Assembly: GCA_047975265.1 (NCBI GenBank)
Contig: JBKEDE010000016.1
Location: forward strand, 80,739 to 144,738
Origin: UJ101 sp047975265
GTDB taxonomy: Bacteria > Bacteroidota > Bacteroidia > Flavobacteriales > UJ101
Direction of reading: 5' to 3'
DNA length: 64,000 nt
The translations under genes and the position numbers were made by a program. The notes beneath the pieces are model-generated. The model was given only the letters and a program-made list of their open reading frames with translations, was not told where the DNA came from and did no database searches. This document shows, piece by piece, positions 1 to 7,868 of this stretch. Every line of letters starts with the position of its first letter. The stretch's first letter is position 1.

Positions 1-263
1 ATTTTTAAGCAACGTTCTAAATTTATTTTATCTCCGATTTTTAATTGATTTAAATTGGTTTTTTCCAAAGTTTCTTTTACTGCCGTTACGGTATATTCAT
101 TATGATTAATATGAATAACTGTTAAGCAAACACCATTATGTGAAACGCTTTGGTCTATTTTTAATTCATTTGTAAAAGAAGATGAAACTGTAATGTGTAG
201 ATTATCTTGGTCTTTTACTATTTGTGTTATTTTTCCTAAATCCTCAATAATACCTGTAAACAT
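1..263 (-). CDS. ribE: Riboflavin synthase alpha chain, N-terminal part (runs off the window)
   Basis: Catalyses dismutation of two 6,7-dimethyl-8-ribityllumazine molecules to riboflavin, the last step of riboflavin synthesis. Reading the minus strand from the ATG at 263 gives the family's hallmark start MFTGIIEDLGK, followed by the first lumazine-binding barrel with the motif SVSHNGVCLTV. The 87 codons visible are open to the window edge, so the second barrel lies outside. It is divergent from pdxA with a 66-base gap, too short for an FMN riboswitch, and none is seen. Identification is firm; only the 3' part is missing. Confidence 0.93.
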   Translation of the reverse strand, partial: MFTGIIEDLGKITQIVKDQDNLHITVSSSFTNELKIDQSVSHNGVCLTVIHINHNEYTVTAVKETLEKTNLNQLKIGDKINLERCLK

Positions 264-280
264 TCCTATTTAATTTTTTA

Positions 281-288
281 TAACTTTG
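281..288 (+). promoter_or_regulatory. Candidate -7 promoter element for pdxA (TAACTTTG)
   Basis: The octamer matches the Bacteroidota -7 consensus TAnnTTTG and sits 41 bases before the pdxA ATG in the divergent ribE/pdxA gap. No TTG -33 box is found at the expected spacing, so this is motif evidence only. Confidence 0.4.
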
Positions 289-329
289 TAAAAATAAGAA
301 GTTTTTATATAACGTAGGAATTACATTCA

Positions 330-1445
330 ATGAAAAACCATAAAAATAGAATAAGAGTAGGAATTAGTGTGGGTGATACTAATGGGATAGGACCCGAAAT
401 TATCTTGAAAACACTGCAAAAAAAAGGTTTGTTAGAATTTTTTACACCCATTGTTTTTGGATCAACCAAGTTATTCTCCTATTATAAGAATGCACTCAAA
501 ATAACAGCTAATGTCAATGGTATTCGGTCAGTTGATGATGCGGTAGACAACAAAATAAATGTTGTGAATATTTGGAAAGAAAATTTACAAATAGAGATGG
601 GCGTAGCAACAGAAATATCCGGAAAGTATGCCTATGAATCACTTCATGCAGCTACCCAAGCTCTAAAAGAGAATAAAGTAGATGTTTTAGTAACAGCACC
701 CATCAATAAAGAAAATATTCAGTCTGAACGTTTTTCTTTTCCTGGACATACCGAATATTTAGAAAGCGAACTGGAGGGCGAATCTTTAATGTTTATGATT
801 CATGATAAAATTAAAGTTGGATTGGTTACCAATCATATTCCTTTAAGTGAAGTGCCTGAAGCTGTATCAAGAAAAAAAATTCAGAAAAAAGCACGTTTGA
901 TTCATAAATCATTAGCTCAAGATTTTCAAATCTCTAAACCTAAGATAGCTGTTTTGGGTCTAAATCCGCATAATGGTGATGGAGGATTGATAGGAAACGA
1001 AGAATCCGAAAAAATCATTCCGGCAATTGAGCAATTAACACAAGAAGGAATTTTGGCTTTTGGACCTTTTGCGGCAGACAGTTTTTTCGGATCAGGCGAA
1101 TACCTGAATTATGATGCTGTTTTAGCCATGTATCACGATCAGGGTTTAATTCCTTTTAAAAATATTACTTTTGGTAAAGGAGTTAATTTTACGGCAGGTT
1201 TAGATAAAATACGCACTTCTCCTGACCATGGAACTGCGTATGATATAGCGGGGCAGAATAAAGCTGAAGAAATTTCTTTTCAGCAGGCCGTTTTTAAAGG
1301 TGTACAACTATTTAAAGTTCGAACAGAATTTTTGGATCTGACAGAAAATGCCTTACAAAAACAAGAGATGGAAATGAACTACAACCAATACCCTTCAAAT
1401 AATAAAGAGGAAGTAGATACGGAAGAGTTAAAAGAATTGGAATAA
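330..1445 (+). CDS. pdxA: 4-hydroxythreonine-4-phosphate dehydrogenase
   Basis: Cytosolic NAD-dependent oxidation of 4-phosphohydroxy-L-threonine in DXP-dependent pyridoxal 5'-phosphate synthesis. The 371-residue product opens with the family motif GISVGDTNGIGPEI (residues 11-24). The three metal-binding histidines expected from the E. coli enzyme are visible at His169 (TNHIPLS), His214 (LNPHNGDGG) and His269 (MYHDQGLIPFK), and the SPDHGTAYDIAG block is present near 297-308. Its C-terminal tail, about 30 residues rich in Glu, Asn and Gln, is longer than usual and probably disordered. It heads a co-directional run with DUF177 and rpmF. The dxs gene at 51.8-53.6 kb supplies a second substrate branch of the same pathway. 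Confidence 0.95.
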   Translation: MKNHKNRIRVGISVGDTNGIGPEIILKTLQKKGLLEFFTPIVFGSTKLFSYYKNALKITANVNGIRSVDDAVDNKINVVNIWKENLQIEMGVATEISGKYAYESLHAATQALKENKVDVLVTAPINKENIQSERFSFPGHTEYLESELEGESLMFMIHDKIKVGLVTNHIPLSEVPEAVSRKKIQKKARLIHKSLAQDFQISKPKIAVLGLNPHNGDGGLIGNEESEKIIPAIEQLTQEGILAFGPFAADSFFGSGEYLNYDAVLAMYHDQGLIPFKNITFGKGVNFTAGLDKIRTSPDHGTAYDIAGQNKAEEISFQQAVFKGVQLFKVRTEFLDLTENALQKQEMEMNYNQYPSNNKEEVDTEELKELE

Positions 1446-1470
1446 AATATAAAATAAATAAAATTTTTGT

Positions 1471-1478
1471 TACCTTTG
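1471..1478 (+). promoter_or_regulatory. Candidate -7 promoter element for DUF177-rpmF (TACCTTTG)
   Basis: TAnnTTTG match 21 bases before the DUF177 start, in the short gap after pdxA. It suggests that DUF177-rpmF can be transcribed separately from pdxA. No clear -33 TTG is seen. Confidence 0.4.
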
Positions 1479-1498
1479 CCAACCCATTTGAGAGAAAA

Positions 1499-2032
1499 AT
1501 GGATAAACTAAAAAATTATGATGTATCATTCGTTGGGTTAAAAAATGGAGTGCATCAATTTGATTTTAAAATAAGTAAAGAGTTCTTTGATCTTTTTGAA
1601 TTTGATGAAGAATTTGAAAATCCACAACTAAGGATTTCTCTATTTTTTGAGAAAAAAGACACAATATTGGATTTTAATTTTAAAATGAAAGGAGACGTAA
1701 GTTTGTATTGTGATATAACAACACAGTGCTTTTGTTATAAATTAGATAACGACTTTCATCGAATTGTAAAATTTGGAGATGATTACGTGGATGAAGGCGA
1801 GGATATTGTTATAGTACCTTATGGAGAACACACCATTAATGTAGCACAGTGGATATATGAAAATTTTATGTTGTCATTACCTGCCAAACGAGTTCATCCG
1901 GAAGTACTGAGTGGAAAATTAAAAACAGAAGAATTTTTAAAATTAGAAGAATTACAACCTCAAGAAAAAAATCAAATTCATAAAGAAGAAACGGACCCAA
2001 GATGGGATAAATTAAAAGATTTATTAAAATAA
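1499..2032 (+). CDS. DUF177/YceD family protein
   Basis: This 177-residue acidic protein precedes rpmF, the position of the DUF177 (YceD) family in most bacteria; in other organisms that family has been linked to 23S rRNA accumulation. The conserved cysteine region is present as YCDITTQCFCY (about residues 69-79), and the C-terminus ends with the typical DPRWDKLKDLL segment, where DPRW is the family's closing signature. The start ATG at 1499 lies shortly downstream of a TACCTTTG promoter-like element. It is probably co-transcribed with rpmF, 19 bases downstream. The family assignment rests on the C-terminal motif and gene order; the molecular role here is inferred. Confidence 0.85.
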   Translation: MDKLKNYDVSFVGLKNGVHQFDFKISKEFFDLFEFDEEFENPQLRISLFFEKKDTILDFNFKMKGDVSLYCDITTQCFCYKLDNDFHRIVKFGDDYVDEGEDIVIVPYGEHTINVAQWIYENFMLSLPAKRVHPEVLSGKLKTEEFLKLEELQPQEKNQIHKEETDPRWDKLKDLLK

Positions 2033-2051
2033 AAATAAAAAATAAGGAAAA

Positions 2052-2252
2052 ATGGCACATCCTAAACGAAAAACTTCAAAGACGAGAAGGGATAAGCGAA
2101 GAACGCATTATAAAGCTGAAAAACCAACCTTGTCAACGTGTCCTGAAACAGGTGAGATTCATTTAAGACACCGTGCTTATTGGAATGAAGGCAAACTTTA
2201 CTACAGAGGAAAAGTAGTAATGGAAAAAGAAGTTGTTGAAATAGAAGAATAA
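2052..2252 (+). CDS. rpmF: 50S ribosomal protein L32
   Basis: Small basic protein of 66 residues from the large ribosomal subunit. It begins MAHPKRKTSKTRRDKRRTHY, the classic L32 N-terminus, and ends in a short acidic tail. Only one cysteine (STCPETGE) remains, so this is a zinc-free type rather than the four-cysteine form. It follows DUF177 by 19 bases, and a candidate intrinsic terminator lies 78 bases downstream, before fabH. Confidence 0.97.
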   Translation: MAHPKRKTSKTRRDKRRTHYKAEKPTLSTCPETGEIHLRHRAYWNEGKLYYRGKVVMEKEVVEIEE

Positions 2253-2329
2253 AATGCAACTTGGCTATTATGTAGATATAATTAATAAAATACCGAAAAA
2301 TAGCAAGTTAAAAAATATTATGCATGCAT

Positions 2330-2368
2330 AACAACTCATCCGTGTTTTATAGGGAGGGTTGTTTTTTT
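2330..2368 (+). terminator. Candidate rho-independent terminator after rpmF
   Basis: The arms AACAAC (2330-2335) and GTTGTT (2358-2363) can pair. They enclose CC/GG pairs, and a run of seven T ends at 2368. A 12-base palindrome (TATGCATGCATA, 2319-2330) lies immediately before it. The position between rpmF and fabH fits termination or attenuation of the ribosomal-protein transcript. The stem has an internal mismatch. Confidence 0.5.
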
Positions 2369-2387
2369 ATATAAGTAATTTGAGAAA

Positions 2388-3368
2388 ATGATGAAAGCTG
2401 CGATTACGGCAATTGGAGGATATGTACCTGAGGATATTTTATCTAATACGGATTTAGAAAAAATAGTCGAAACCAATGATGAGTGGATTAAAACCAGAAC
2501 AGGTATTGAAGAAAGAAGAATCTTGAAAGATACTAAAAAGCCTACTTCATATATGGCGATTAAAGCTGCTAAAGAAATCATCAAAAATAAAAATTTAGAT
2601 CCTAAGACAATCGACGCAGTTATTTTAGGAACCATTACTTCCGATTATGGTGTAGCGGCTACCGCAGCCCACGTTGCAACACAAATAGGAGCTACAAATG
2701 CCTTTGCTTATGATTTAACTGCTGCTTGTTCAGGTTTTATCTATTCGTATTCTATGGGGACATCTTTAATTGAATCAGGTCGTTACAAAAAAATATTGGT
2801 TATATGTGCCGATAAAATGTCTAGCATTGTCAATTACGAAGACCGTAACATTTGTATTATTTTTGGAGATGGTGCAGGAGCCGTATTGTTAGAACAAGGA
2901 AAAGAATTTGGTTTTGAAGATGAAATTCTTCGTTCTGACGGAGATGGTGCAGATTTCCTTAAAACCGAATACGGCGGCTCGATGAATCCTATAACTGTTG
3001 AAGCAGTAAAGAAAAGATTACATTATTTTAAACAAGAAGGGAAACAAGTGTTTAAAAATGCTGTTTACAAAATGTCAGAAATAATGGATGAACTCTTGAA
3101 AAAGAATAATTTAACAATTGATGATATTGATTGGGTTTTGCCACATCAGGCTAATAAACGAATTATTGAAGCTGTTGCAGACCATGCATCGATTCCAATG
3201 GAAAAAATTTTAATAAACATACAAAGATACGGAAATACCACCAATGCTACAATTCCATTGCTATTATGGGATTTTGAATCTAAATTTAAGAAAGGAAATA
3301 AAATAATTTTTGTTACTTTTGGAGGAGGGTTCACTTGGGGAGCTACATTATTAACTTGGTCATACTAA
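2388..3368 (+). CDS. fabH: Beta-ketoacyl-ACP synthase III
   Basis: Condenses acetyl-CoA (or branched acyl-CoA starters) with malonyl-ACP to begin fatty-acid synthesis. The 326-residue protein carries the complete catalytic triad: Cys114 in TAACSGF, His253 in PHQANKRI and Asn283 in YGNTTNATIP. The NDEWIKTRTGIEERR signature lies at 30-44, and the glycine-rich C-terminal FVTFGGGFTWGATLL is intact. Two adjacent ATG codons (2388 and 2391) are both possible starts. It is followed 14 bases later by accB and then accC, so substrate supply and initiation of fatty-acid synthesis sit in one transcript. Confidence 0.96.
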   Translation: MMKAAITAIGGYVPEDILSNTDLEKIVETNDEWIKTRTGIEERRILKDTKKPTSYMAIKAAKEIIKNKNLDPKTIDAVILGTITSDYGVAATAAHVATQIGATNAFAYDLTAACSGFIYSYSMGTSLIESGRYKKILVICADKMSSIVNYEDRNICIIFGDGAGAVLLEQGKEFGFEDEILRSDGDGADFLKTEYGGSMNPITVEAVKKRLHYFKQEGKQVFKNAVYKMSEIMDELLKKNNLTIDDIDWVLPHQANKRIIEAVADHASIPMEKILINIQRYGNTTNATIPLLLWDFESKFKKGNKIIFVTFGGGFTWGATLLTWSY

Positions 3369-3382
3369 AAAAATATATAATT

Positions 3383-3871
3383 ATGGAACTTAAAGATATA
3401 CATAATTTAATCAAATTTGTTTCTAAAATAGGAGTGAAAGAAGTTGATTTAGAGTTTAAAGACGTTAAAATAAAAATTAAAAACGAATCCGAAAAAACCA
3501 TTTATCAACAAATACCGGTGCAACAAGCTACCACATCGGTTCAGCAGCCCGTTGTCCAAACCACCACCTCTGAAGCAGTATCTGCAGATATATCAACTTC
3601 GGAAGAACAAACCGCAAAAGAAAATACAAATTACATAGAAATCAAATCGCCTATGATTGGTACATTTTATCGTAAACCGGGACCGGACAAAGAGCCTTTT
3701 ATTAAGGTTGGCGATGAAATTTCGGAAGAAACGGTCGTTTGCATGATAGAAGCCATGAAATTATTTAACGAAATCGAAGCTGAAGTTTCAGGTAAAATCG
3801 TTAAAATTTTGGTAGATGATGCAACGCCGGTAGAATACGATCAACCTTTATTCTTAATCGATCCTTCGTGA
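3383..3871 (+). CDS. accB: Biotin carboxyl carrier protein of acetyl-CoA carboxylase
   Basis: Carries the biotin that shuttles carboxylate between AccC and the carboxyltransferase. The ATG at 3383 (MELKDIHNLIKF) was chosen because an upstream in-frame start at 3335 would overlap fabH and adds residues foreign to the family. The 162-residue product has an N-terminal helix region, a Gln/Thr/Pro-rich linker at about 40-80 and a C-terminal biotinyl domain. The modified lysine is Lys126 in the EAMKLFNEI motif. It lies between fabH and accC. Confidence 0.95.
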   Translation: MELKDIHNLIKFVSKIGVKEVDLEFKDVKIKIKNESEKTIYQQIPVQQATTSVQQPVVQTTTSEAVSADISTSEEQTAKENTNYIEIKSPMIGTFYRKPGPDKEPFIKVGDEISEETVVCMIEAMKLFNEIEAEVSGKIVKILVDDATPVEYDQPLFLIDPS

Positions 3872-3940
3872 AATTTTCAACGGTTATTTAGGACATAGCC
3901 TGTGAATTTTAAAATTAAGAATCAAAAAATTTTAAGAAAG

Positions 3941-5287
3941 ATGTTTAAGAAAATATTAATAGCCAACAGAGGAGAAATAGCTCTTCGTATTATCCGTACG
4001 GCAAAAGAAATGGGAATAAAAACAGTAGCGGTTTATTCAACAGCTGATGTAGAAAGTTTGCATGTTCGGTTTGCTGACGAAGCCGTTTGTATTGGTCCTT
4101 CAGCTGGTTCAGAATCCTATTTAAAAATTCCTAATATAATCGCAGCAGCGGAAATAACCAATGCGGATGCCATACATCCGGGATACGGATTTTTATCAGA
4201 AAATGCCCATTTTTCAAGAATGTGCGAAACCCATGGTATAAAATTCATTGGAGCATCGGCTGAGATGATTGAAAAAATGGGTGATAAAGCCACCGCAAAA
4301 GCAACCATGATTGAAGCAGGCGTACCTTGCGTTCCCGGTTCTGATGGAATCATTGAGTCTGTAGAACAAGCTAAAAAAATAGCTAAAAAAATGGGGTATC
4401 CGGTTATGATTAAAGCAACTGCCGGAGGCGGAGGAAAAGGAATGAGAGCCATTTTTTCTGAAAAAGAAATGGAAAAATCGTGGGAATCTGCTGTTCAAGA
4501 GGCTTCTGCATCTTTTGGAAATGGTGATATGTATATGGAAAAATTGATTTTGGAACCACGACATATTGAAATCCAAATAGCCGGTGATCAAAAAGGAAAA
4601 GCCTGTCATTTGTCTGAAAGAGATTGTTCAATTCAGCGTCGTCATCAAAAATTGGTAGAGGAAACACCTTCTCCTTTTATGACGGAAGAATTACGTGAAA
4701 AAATGGGTCAGGCAGCAGTTTTGGCATCAGAATATATTAAGTATGAGGGCGTAGGAACTGTTGAGTTTTTGGTGGATAAAGACCGAAATTTCTATTTTAT
4801 GGAAATGAATACGCGTATTCAGGTAGAACATCCTATTACGGAACAAGTAGTTGATTATGATCTGATTCGTGAGCAAATAAAATTAGCAGCCGGATATCCA
4901 ATTTCTGGTGAAGACCATTATCCAAAACTACACTCGATTGAATGCCGTATAAATGCAGAAGATCCGTTTAATGATTTTAGACCTTCTCCGGGTAAAATAA
5001 CTCATTTACATTTGCCGGGCGGGCATGGAATACGTGTAGATACCCATGTGTATGCCGGCTATACCATTTCACCTTATTACGATTCAATGATTGCTAAATT
5101 GATTGTAACAGCTCAAACTCGTGAAGAATGCATAACTAAAATGAAACGTGCATTGGAAGAGTTTGTTATAGAGGGAATTAAAACAACTATTCCGTTTCAT
5201 TTACAATTAATGGATGATAAAAACTTTGTAGAAGGAAATTACACAACGAAGTTTATGGAAGACTTTGTTTTAGAAAAAGAATCATAA
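3941..5287 (+). CDS. accC: Acetyl-CoA carboxylase, biotin carboxylase subunit
   Basis: ATP-dependent carboxylation of biotin on AccB. Starting at the ATG at 3941 (MFKKILIANRGEIALRI) gives 449 residues, the same length as E. coli AccC; a GTG at 3902 would add a 13-residue tail not seen in the family. Visible features are the N-terminal preATP-grasp domain, the glycine-rich KATAGGGGKGM loop of the ATP-grasp fold, the ERDCSIQRRHQK block and the catalytic EMNTRIQVEHPITE stretch. It ends the fabH-accB-accC group and faces the regulator gene convergently, with 53 bases between. Confidence 0.96.
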   Translation: MFKKILIANRGEIALRIIRTAKEMGIKTVAVYSTADVESLHVRFADEAVCIGPSAGSESYLKIPNIIAAAEITNADAIHPGYGFLSENAHFSRMCETHGIKFIGASAEMIEKMGDKATAKATMIEAGVPCVPGSDGIIESVEQAKKIAKKMGYPVMIKATAGGGGKGMRAIFSEKEMEKSWESAVQEASASFGNGDMYMEKLILEPRHIEIQIAGDQKGKACHLSERDCSIQRRHQKLVEETPSPFMTEELREKMGQAAVLASEYIKYEGVGTVEFLVDKDRNFYFMEMNTRIQVEHPITEQVVDYDLIREQIKLAAGYPISGEDHYPKLHSIECRINAEDPFNDFRPSPGKITHLHLPGGHGIRVDTHVYAGYTISPYYDSMIAKLIVTAQTREECITKMKRALEEFVIEGIKTTIPFHLQLMDDKNFVEGNYTTKFMEDFVLEKES

Positions 5288-5340
5288 TAACTGTTTTTAT
5301 TAAATTATAAATCATTATTATTTAGATGTTTAGGATTTTT

Positions 5341-6027
5341 TTATGAAATCATTTCCACAAAAACATTTTCGGCAAATTTATGCGAAACGGTTTCTGTTTT
5401 TTGGTCAAAAGTAATTCGAATGGTCTTATCAAATTGCAAAACATCTACAACGGTTATTGTAGAACTTAGTACAAGTCCTAACTTTGAGACATATTGCAAA
5501 AAAGAAATTGAATTATCATTAACAGCAATAATTTTACAGGTATCACCTATTTTCAGTTCAGATAATTTTATTTTTTTTGGGTTATAATAATCTCCATTTT
5601 TATTAGGAATCAAATCTCCGTGAGGATCTTTTTCAGGATATCCCATAAAACGGTCTAATTCGTCCATTAGTTTTTGAGATTTAATATGTTCCAATTGCTC
5701 TGCTACATCATGGACTTCATCCCATGTAAAATTCATGTATTCATACAAAAAAGTTTCCCAAAGGCGATGCTTCCGTACGAGGTTAAGAGCTATTCTTTCG
5801 CCTTTTTTTGTCAATTCTAACTTTCCGTAATACTCACTCAAAACAAGTTGTTTGCTCTTTAATTTTTTAATCATATTGTTAACCGATGCAGGAGACAATG
5901 ATAAAAAATCAGCTAATTGATTGTTTCCAATTTTGTTGTTAGATGTTTCAGAAGTTAGATGAAATAAGGCTTTTAAATAGTCTTCTTCACTTTTTGTTAT
6001 ATTTATTGTTTTTAATTTGTTAGTCAT
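5341..6027 (-). CDS. DtxR/MntR-family metal-dependent transcriptional regulator
   Basis: Predicted metal-sensing repressor of the adjacent importer. The ATG at 6027 (MTNKLKTINITKSEEDYL) is preferred over one at 6069, because a -7 element at 6067-6074 would place the transcript start downstream of 6069. The 228-residue protein has an N-terminal winged helix (about 10-75, with SLSPASVNNMIKKL as recognition region), a dimerisation domain holding the metal-site histidines (VRKHRLWETFL, EVHDVAEQLEHIKS, PHGDLIP), and a C-terminal SH3-like FeoA domain. It is divergent from the troA-like gene. Whether it senses Mn, Fe or Zn cannot be read from the sequence. Confidence 0.88.
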   Translation of the reverse strand: MTNKLKTINITKSEEDYLKALFHLTSETSNNKIGNNQLADFLSLSPASVNNMIKKLKSKQLVLSEYYGKLELTKKGERIALNLVRKHRLWETFLYEYMNFTWDEVHDVAEQLEHIKSQKLMDELDRFMGYPEKDPHGDLIPNKNGDYYNPKKIKLSELKIGDTCKIIAVNDNSISFLQYVSKLGLVLSSTITVVDVLQFDKTIRITFDQKTETVSHKFAENVFVEMIS

Positions 6028-6038
6028 AGCTAACTTTA

Positions 6039-6062
6039 TTAATTTTGTTTTGTTAAAATTAA
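6039..6062. promoter_or_regulatory. Inverted repeat, possible operator of the metal regulator
   Basis: Perfect 8-base arms TTAATTTT and AAAATTAA separated by 8 bases, placed between the candidate transcript start and the ATG of the regulator gene. The position suits autoregulation or control of the divergent importer. The repeat is AT-rich, so chance is a real alternative. Confidence 0.3.
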
Positions 6063-6066
6063 AAGA

Positions 6067-6074
6067 CAAATATA
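6067..6074 (-). promoter_or_regulatory. Candidate -7 promoter element for the DtxR-family gene (TATATTTG)
   Basis: TAnnTTTG match on the minus strand, 40 bases upstream of the chosen ATG at 6027. It decides against the longer reading frame starting at 6069. Confidence 0.45.
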
Positions 6075-6156
6075 CAAAATAAATAAATAGAAGACAGCTT
6101 ATTTTTATTAAAAAAATAGTGAAATTATGACGTTGTTTTCAGATAACATAAATAAT

Positions 6157-7074
6157 ATGAAAAAATATACAATACTGATTATCATAAGTTTGTTATCATT
6201 CAACTGTAAAAAGCAGGAAAAAAATACCTCAGGAAAATTACGGGTTGTAACGACAACGACCATGTTGACTGATTTGTTGAAAAACATAGGTGGAGATGCC
6301 ATATCGGTTGAGGGTTTGATGGGAAGTGGAGTAGATCCTCATTTATATAAAGCCAGCGAAGGTGATGTTACTAAATTATTTAATGCTGATGTGGTTTTTT
6401 ATAGTGGATTGCATTTGGAAGGAAAATTGGAAAATGTTTTTGAAAAAATGAAACGTCAAAACAAAGTTACAATTTCGGTAAGCGATACATTGAACAAAAA
6501 AGAATTGATTTCTTCGGAAGCTTTTGCTTCAAATTATGATCCGCATATTTGGTTTAATATTGAATATTGGAAAAAAATTTCACATTATGTAACTCATCAA
6601 TTAAAAAAAGAAAATCCTGCAAATGCTTTTGTTTTTGAAGAAAATGAAAAGAAATATCAAAAAAAACTGGAAGAATTAGAAAAAACAATTCAACTAAAGA
6701 TTGAAGAATTGCCTGAAGAACAGCGGATTTTAGTAACTGCACATGATGCTTTTAATTATTTTGGGCAAGCCTATCAATTTAATGTTGTAGGATTACAAGG
6801 TCTATCAACAGCTACAGAGGCAGGTGTTCGTGATGTTCAAAAGTTGTCTGAATTTATCATTAAAAATAAGGTAAAAGCTGTTTTTATAGAAAGTTCTGTT
6901 CCGAAAAGAACCATAGAAGCTTTACAAAAAGCAGTTAAGTCAAAAGGGCATGACGTTATGATAGGAGGGACTTTATATTCAGATGCTTTAGGAAATGCAG
7001 GAACGGAAGAAGGAACGTATATCGGAATGTATCGGTATAATGTAGAAACAATTGTGGAAGCACTAAAAGAGTAA
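6157..7074 (+). CDS. Metal ABC transporter substrate-binding lipoprotein (TroA/ZnuA/MntA type)
   Basis: Captures Mn or Zn outside the inner membrane and delivers it to the permeases encoded downstream. The ATG at 6157 was chosen because it gives a proper lipoprotein signal with Cys17 (lipobox SFNC); an earlier ATG at 6127 would add ten residues in front of it. The family's metal-ligand motifs are visible: GVDPHLYKAS, DPHIWFN, TAHDAFNYFG and a late aspartate in LYSDALG. A coiled Glu/Lys-rich helix links the two lobes. The product has 305 residues, normal for the family. It is the first gene of the importer set and lies divergent from the regulator. Confidence 0.92.
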   Translation: MKKYTILIIISLLSFNCKKQEKNTSGKLRVVTTTTMLTDLLKNIGGDAISVEGLMGSGVDPHLYKASEGDVTKLFNADVVFYSGLHLEGKLENVFEKMKRQNKVTISVSDTLNKKELISSEAFASNYDPHIWFNIEYWKKISHYVTHQLKKENPANAFVFEENEKKYQKKLEELEKTIQLKIEELPEEQRILVTAHDAFNYFGQAYQFNVVGLQGLSTATEAGVRDVQKLSEFIIKNKVKAVFIESSVPKRTIEALQKAVKSKGHDVMIGGTLYSDALGNAGTEEGTYIGMYRYNVETIVEALKE

Positions 7075-7095
7075 AATGTTACAAGAAAAGTTATA

Positions 7096-7836
7096 ATGAA
7101 TCAAGAAAATATAGCGGTACAAGTAGATGATTTAACGGTTGCATATAAATATAAACCGGTTTTATGGGATATAGATTTAAAAGTTCCCGAAGGGGTTTTA
7201 ATGGCTATTGTCGGACCTAACGGAGCCGGAAAATCAACACTGATTAAATCCATATTGGGGATAATAAAACCCATTGCTGGAAGTGTGAAAATATATAATA
7301 AGTCGTATCGAGAGCAACGAAAATTAGTGGCTTATGTTCCACAAAAGGGAAGTGTTGATTGGGATTTTCCGACGACAGCTTTGGATGTGGTTGTTATGGG
7401 AACATACGGTTCTTTAGGGTGGATTAAACGCCCCGGACAAAAAGAGAAAAAAAGAGCTCTTGAAGCATTGGAAGAAGTAGACATGTTACCGTTTAAAAAT
7501 CGTCAAATCAATCAACTTTCGGGAGGACAGCAACAACGTATATTTTTAGCAAGGGCTTTAGTACAAAACGCCTTGGTTTATTTTATGGATGAACCTTTTC
7601 AGGGAGTTGATGCTACAACAGAGAAAGCCATTATCAATTTATTAAAAGAATTACGTAAAGCAGGAAAAACAGTTGTCGTAGTGCATCATGATTTACAAAC
7701 GGTTCCTGAATATTTTGATTGGGTAACATTTTTAAACGTAAAAAAAATTGCAACGGGACCCGTAGCTACTATTTTTAACGATGATAATTTAACTAAAACC
7801 TACGGAATTAATTATAAAGTAAGTGTTCAAGAATAA
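7096..7836 (+). CDS. Metal ABC transporter ATP-binding protein
   Basis: Cytoplasmic ATPase (246 residues) that powers the Mn/Zn importer. The order of motifs is complete: Walker A GPNGAGKST near residue 40, Q-loop region VPQKGSVDWDFP, signature LSGGQQQR, Walker B VYFMDEP and switch histidine in VVHHDL. The sequence around GSVDWDFP is typical of the TroB/MntB manganese-zinc subgroup. It lies 21 bases after the binding-protein gene and 32 bases before the first permease gene. Confidence 0.94.
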   Translation: MNQENIAVQVDDLTVAYKYKPVLWDIDLKVPEGVLMAIVGPNGAGKSTLIKSILGIIKPIAGSVKIYNKSYREQRKLVAYVPQKGSVDWDFPTTALDVVVMGTYGSLGWIKRPGQKEKKRALEALEEVDMLPFKNRQINQLSGGQQQRIFLARALVQNALVYFMDEPFQGVDATTEKAIINLLKELRKAGKTVVVVHHDLQTVPEYFDWVTFLNVKKIATGPVATIFNDDNLTKTYGINYKVSVQE

Positions 7837-7868
7837 AATAATTTGAATTGTAAAATAGCATAAAACGA

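Noticed and set aside
264..329. FMN riboswitch before ribE
   Set aside because: The divergent gap has only 66 bases, too short for the RFN element, and contains none of its conserved stems.
4117..4667. Three overlapping minus-strand open frames inside accC
   Set aside because: Mirror images of the conserved biotin carboxylase reading frame with no coding pattern of their own.
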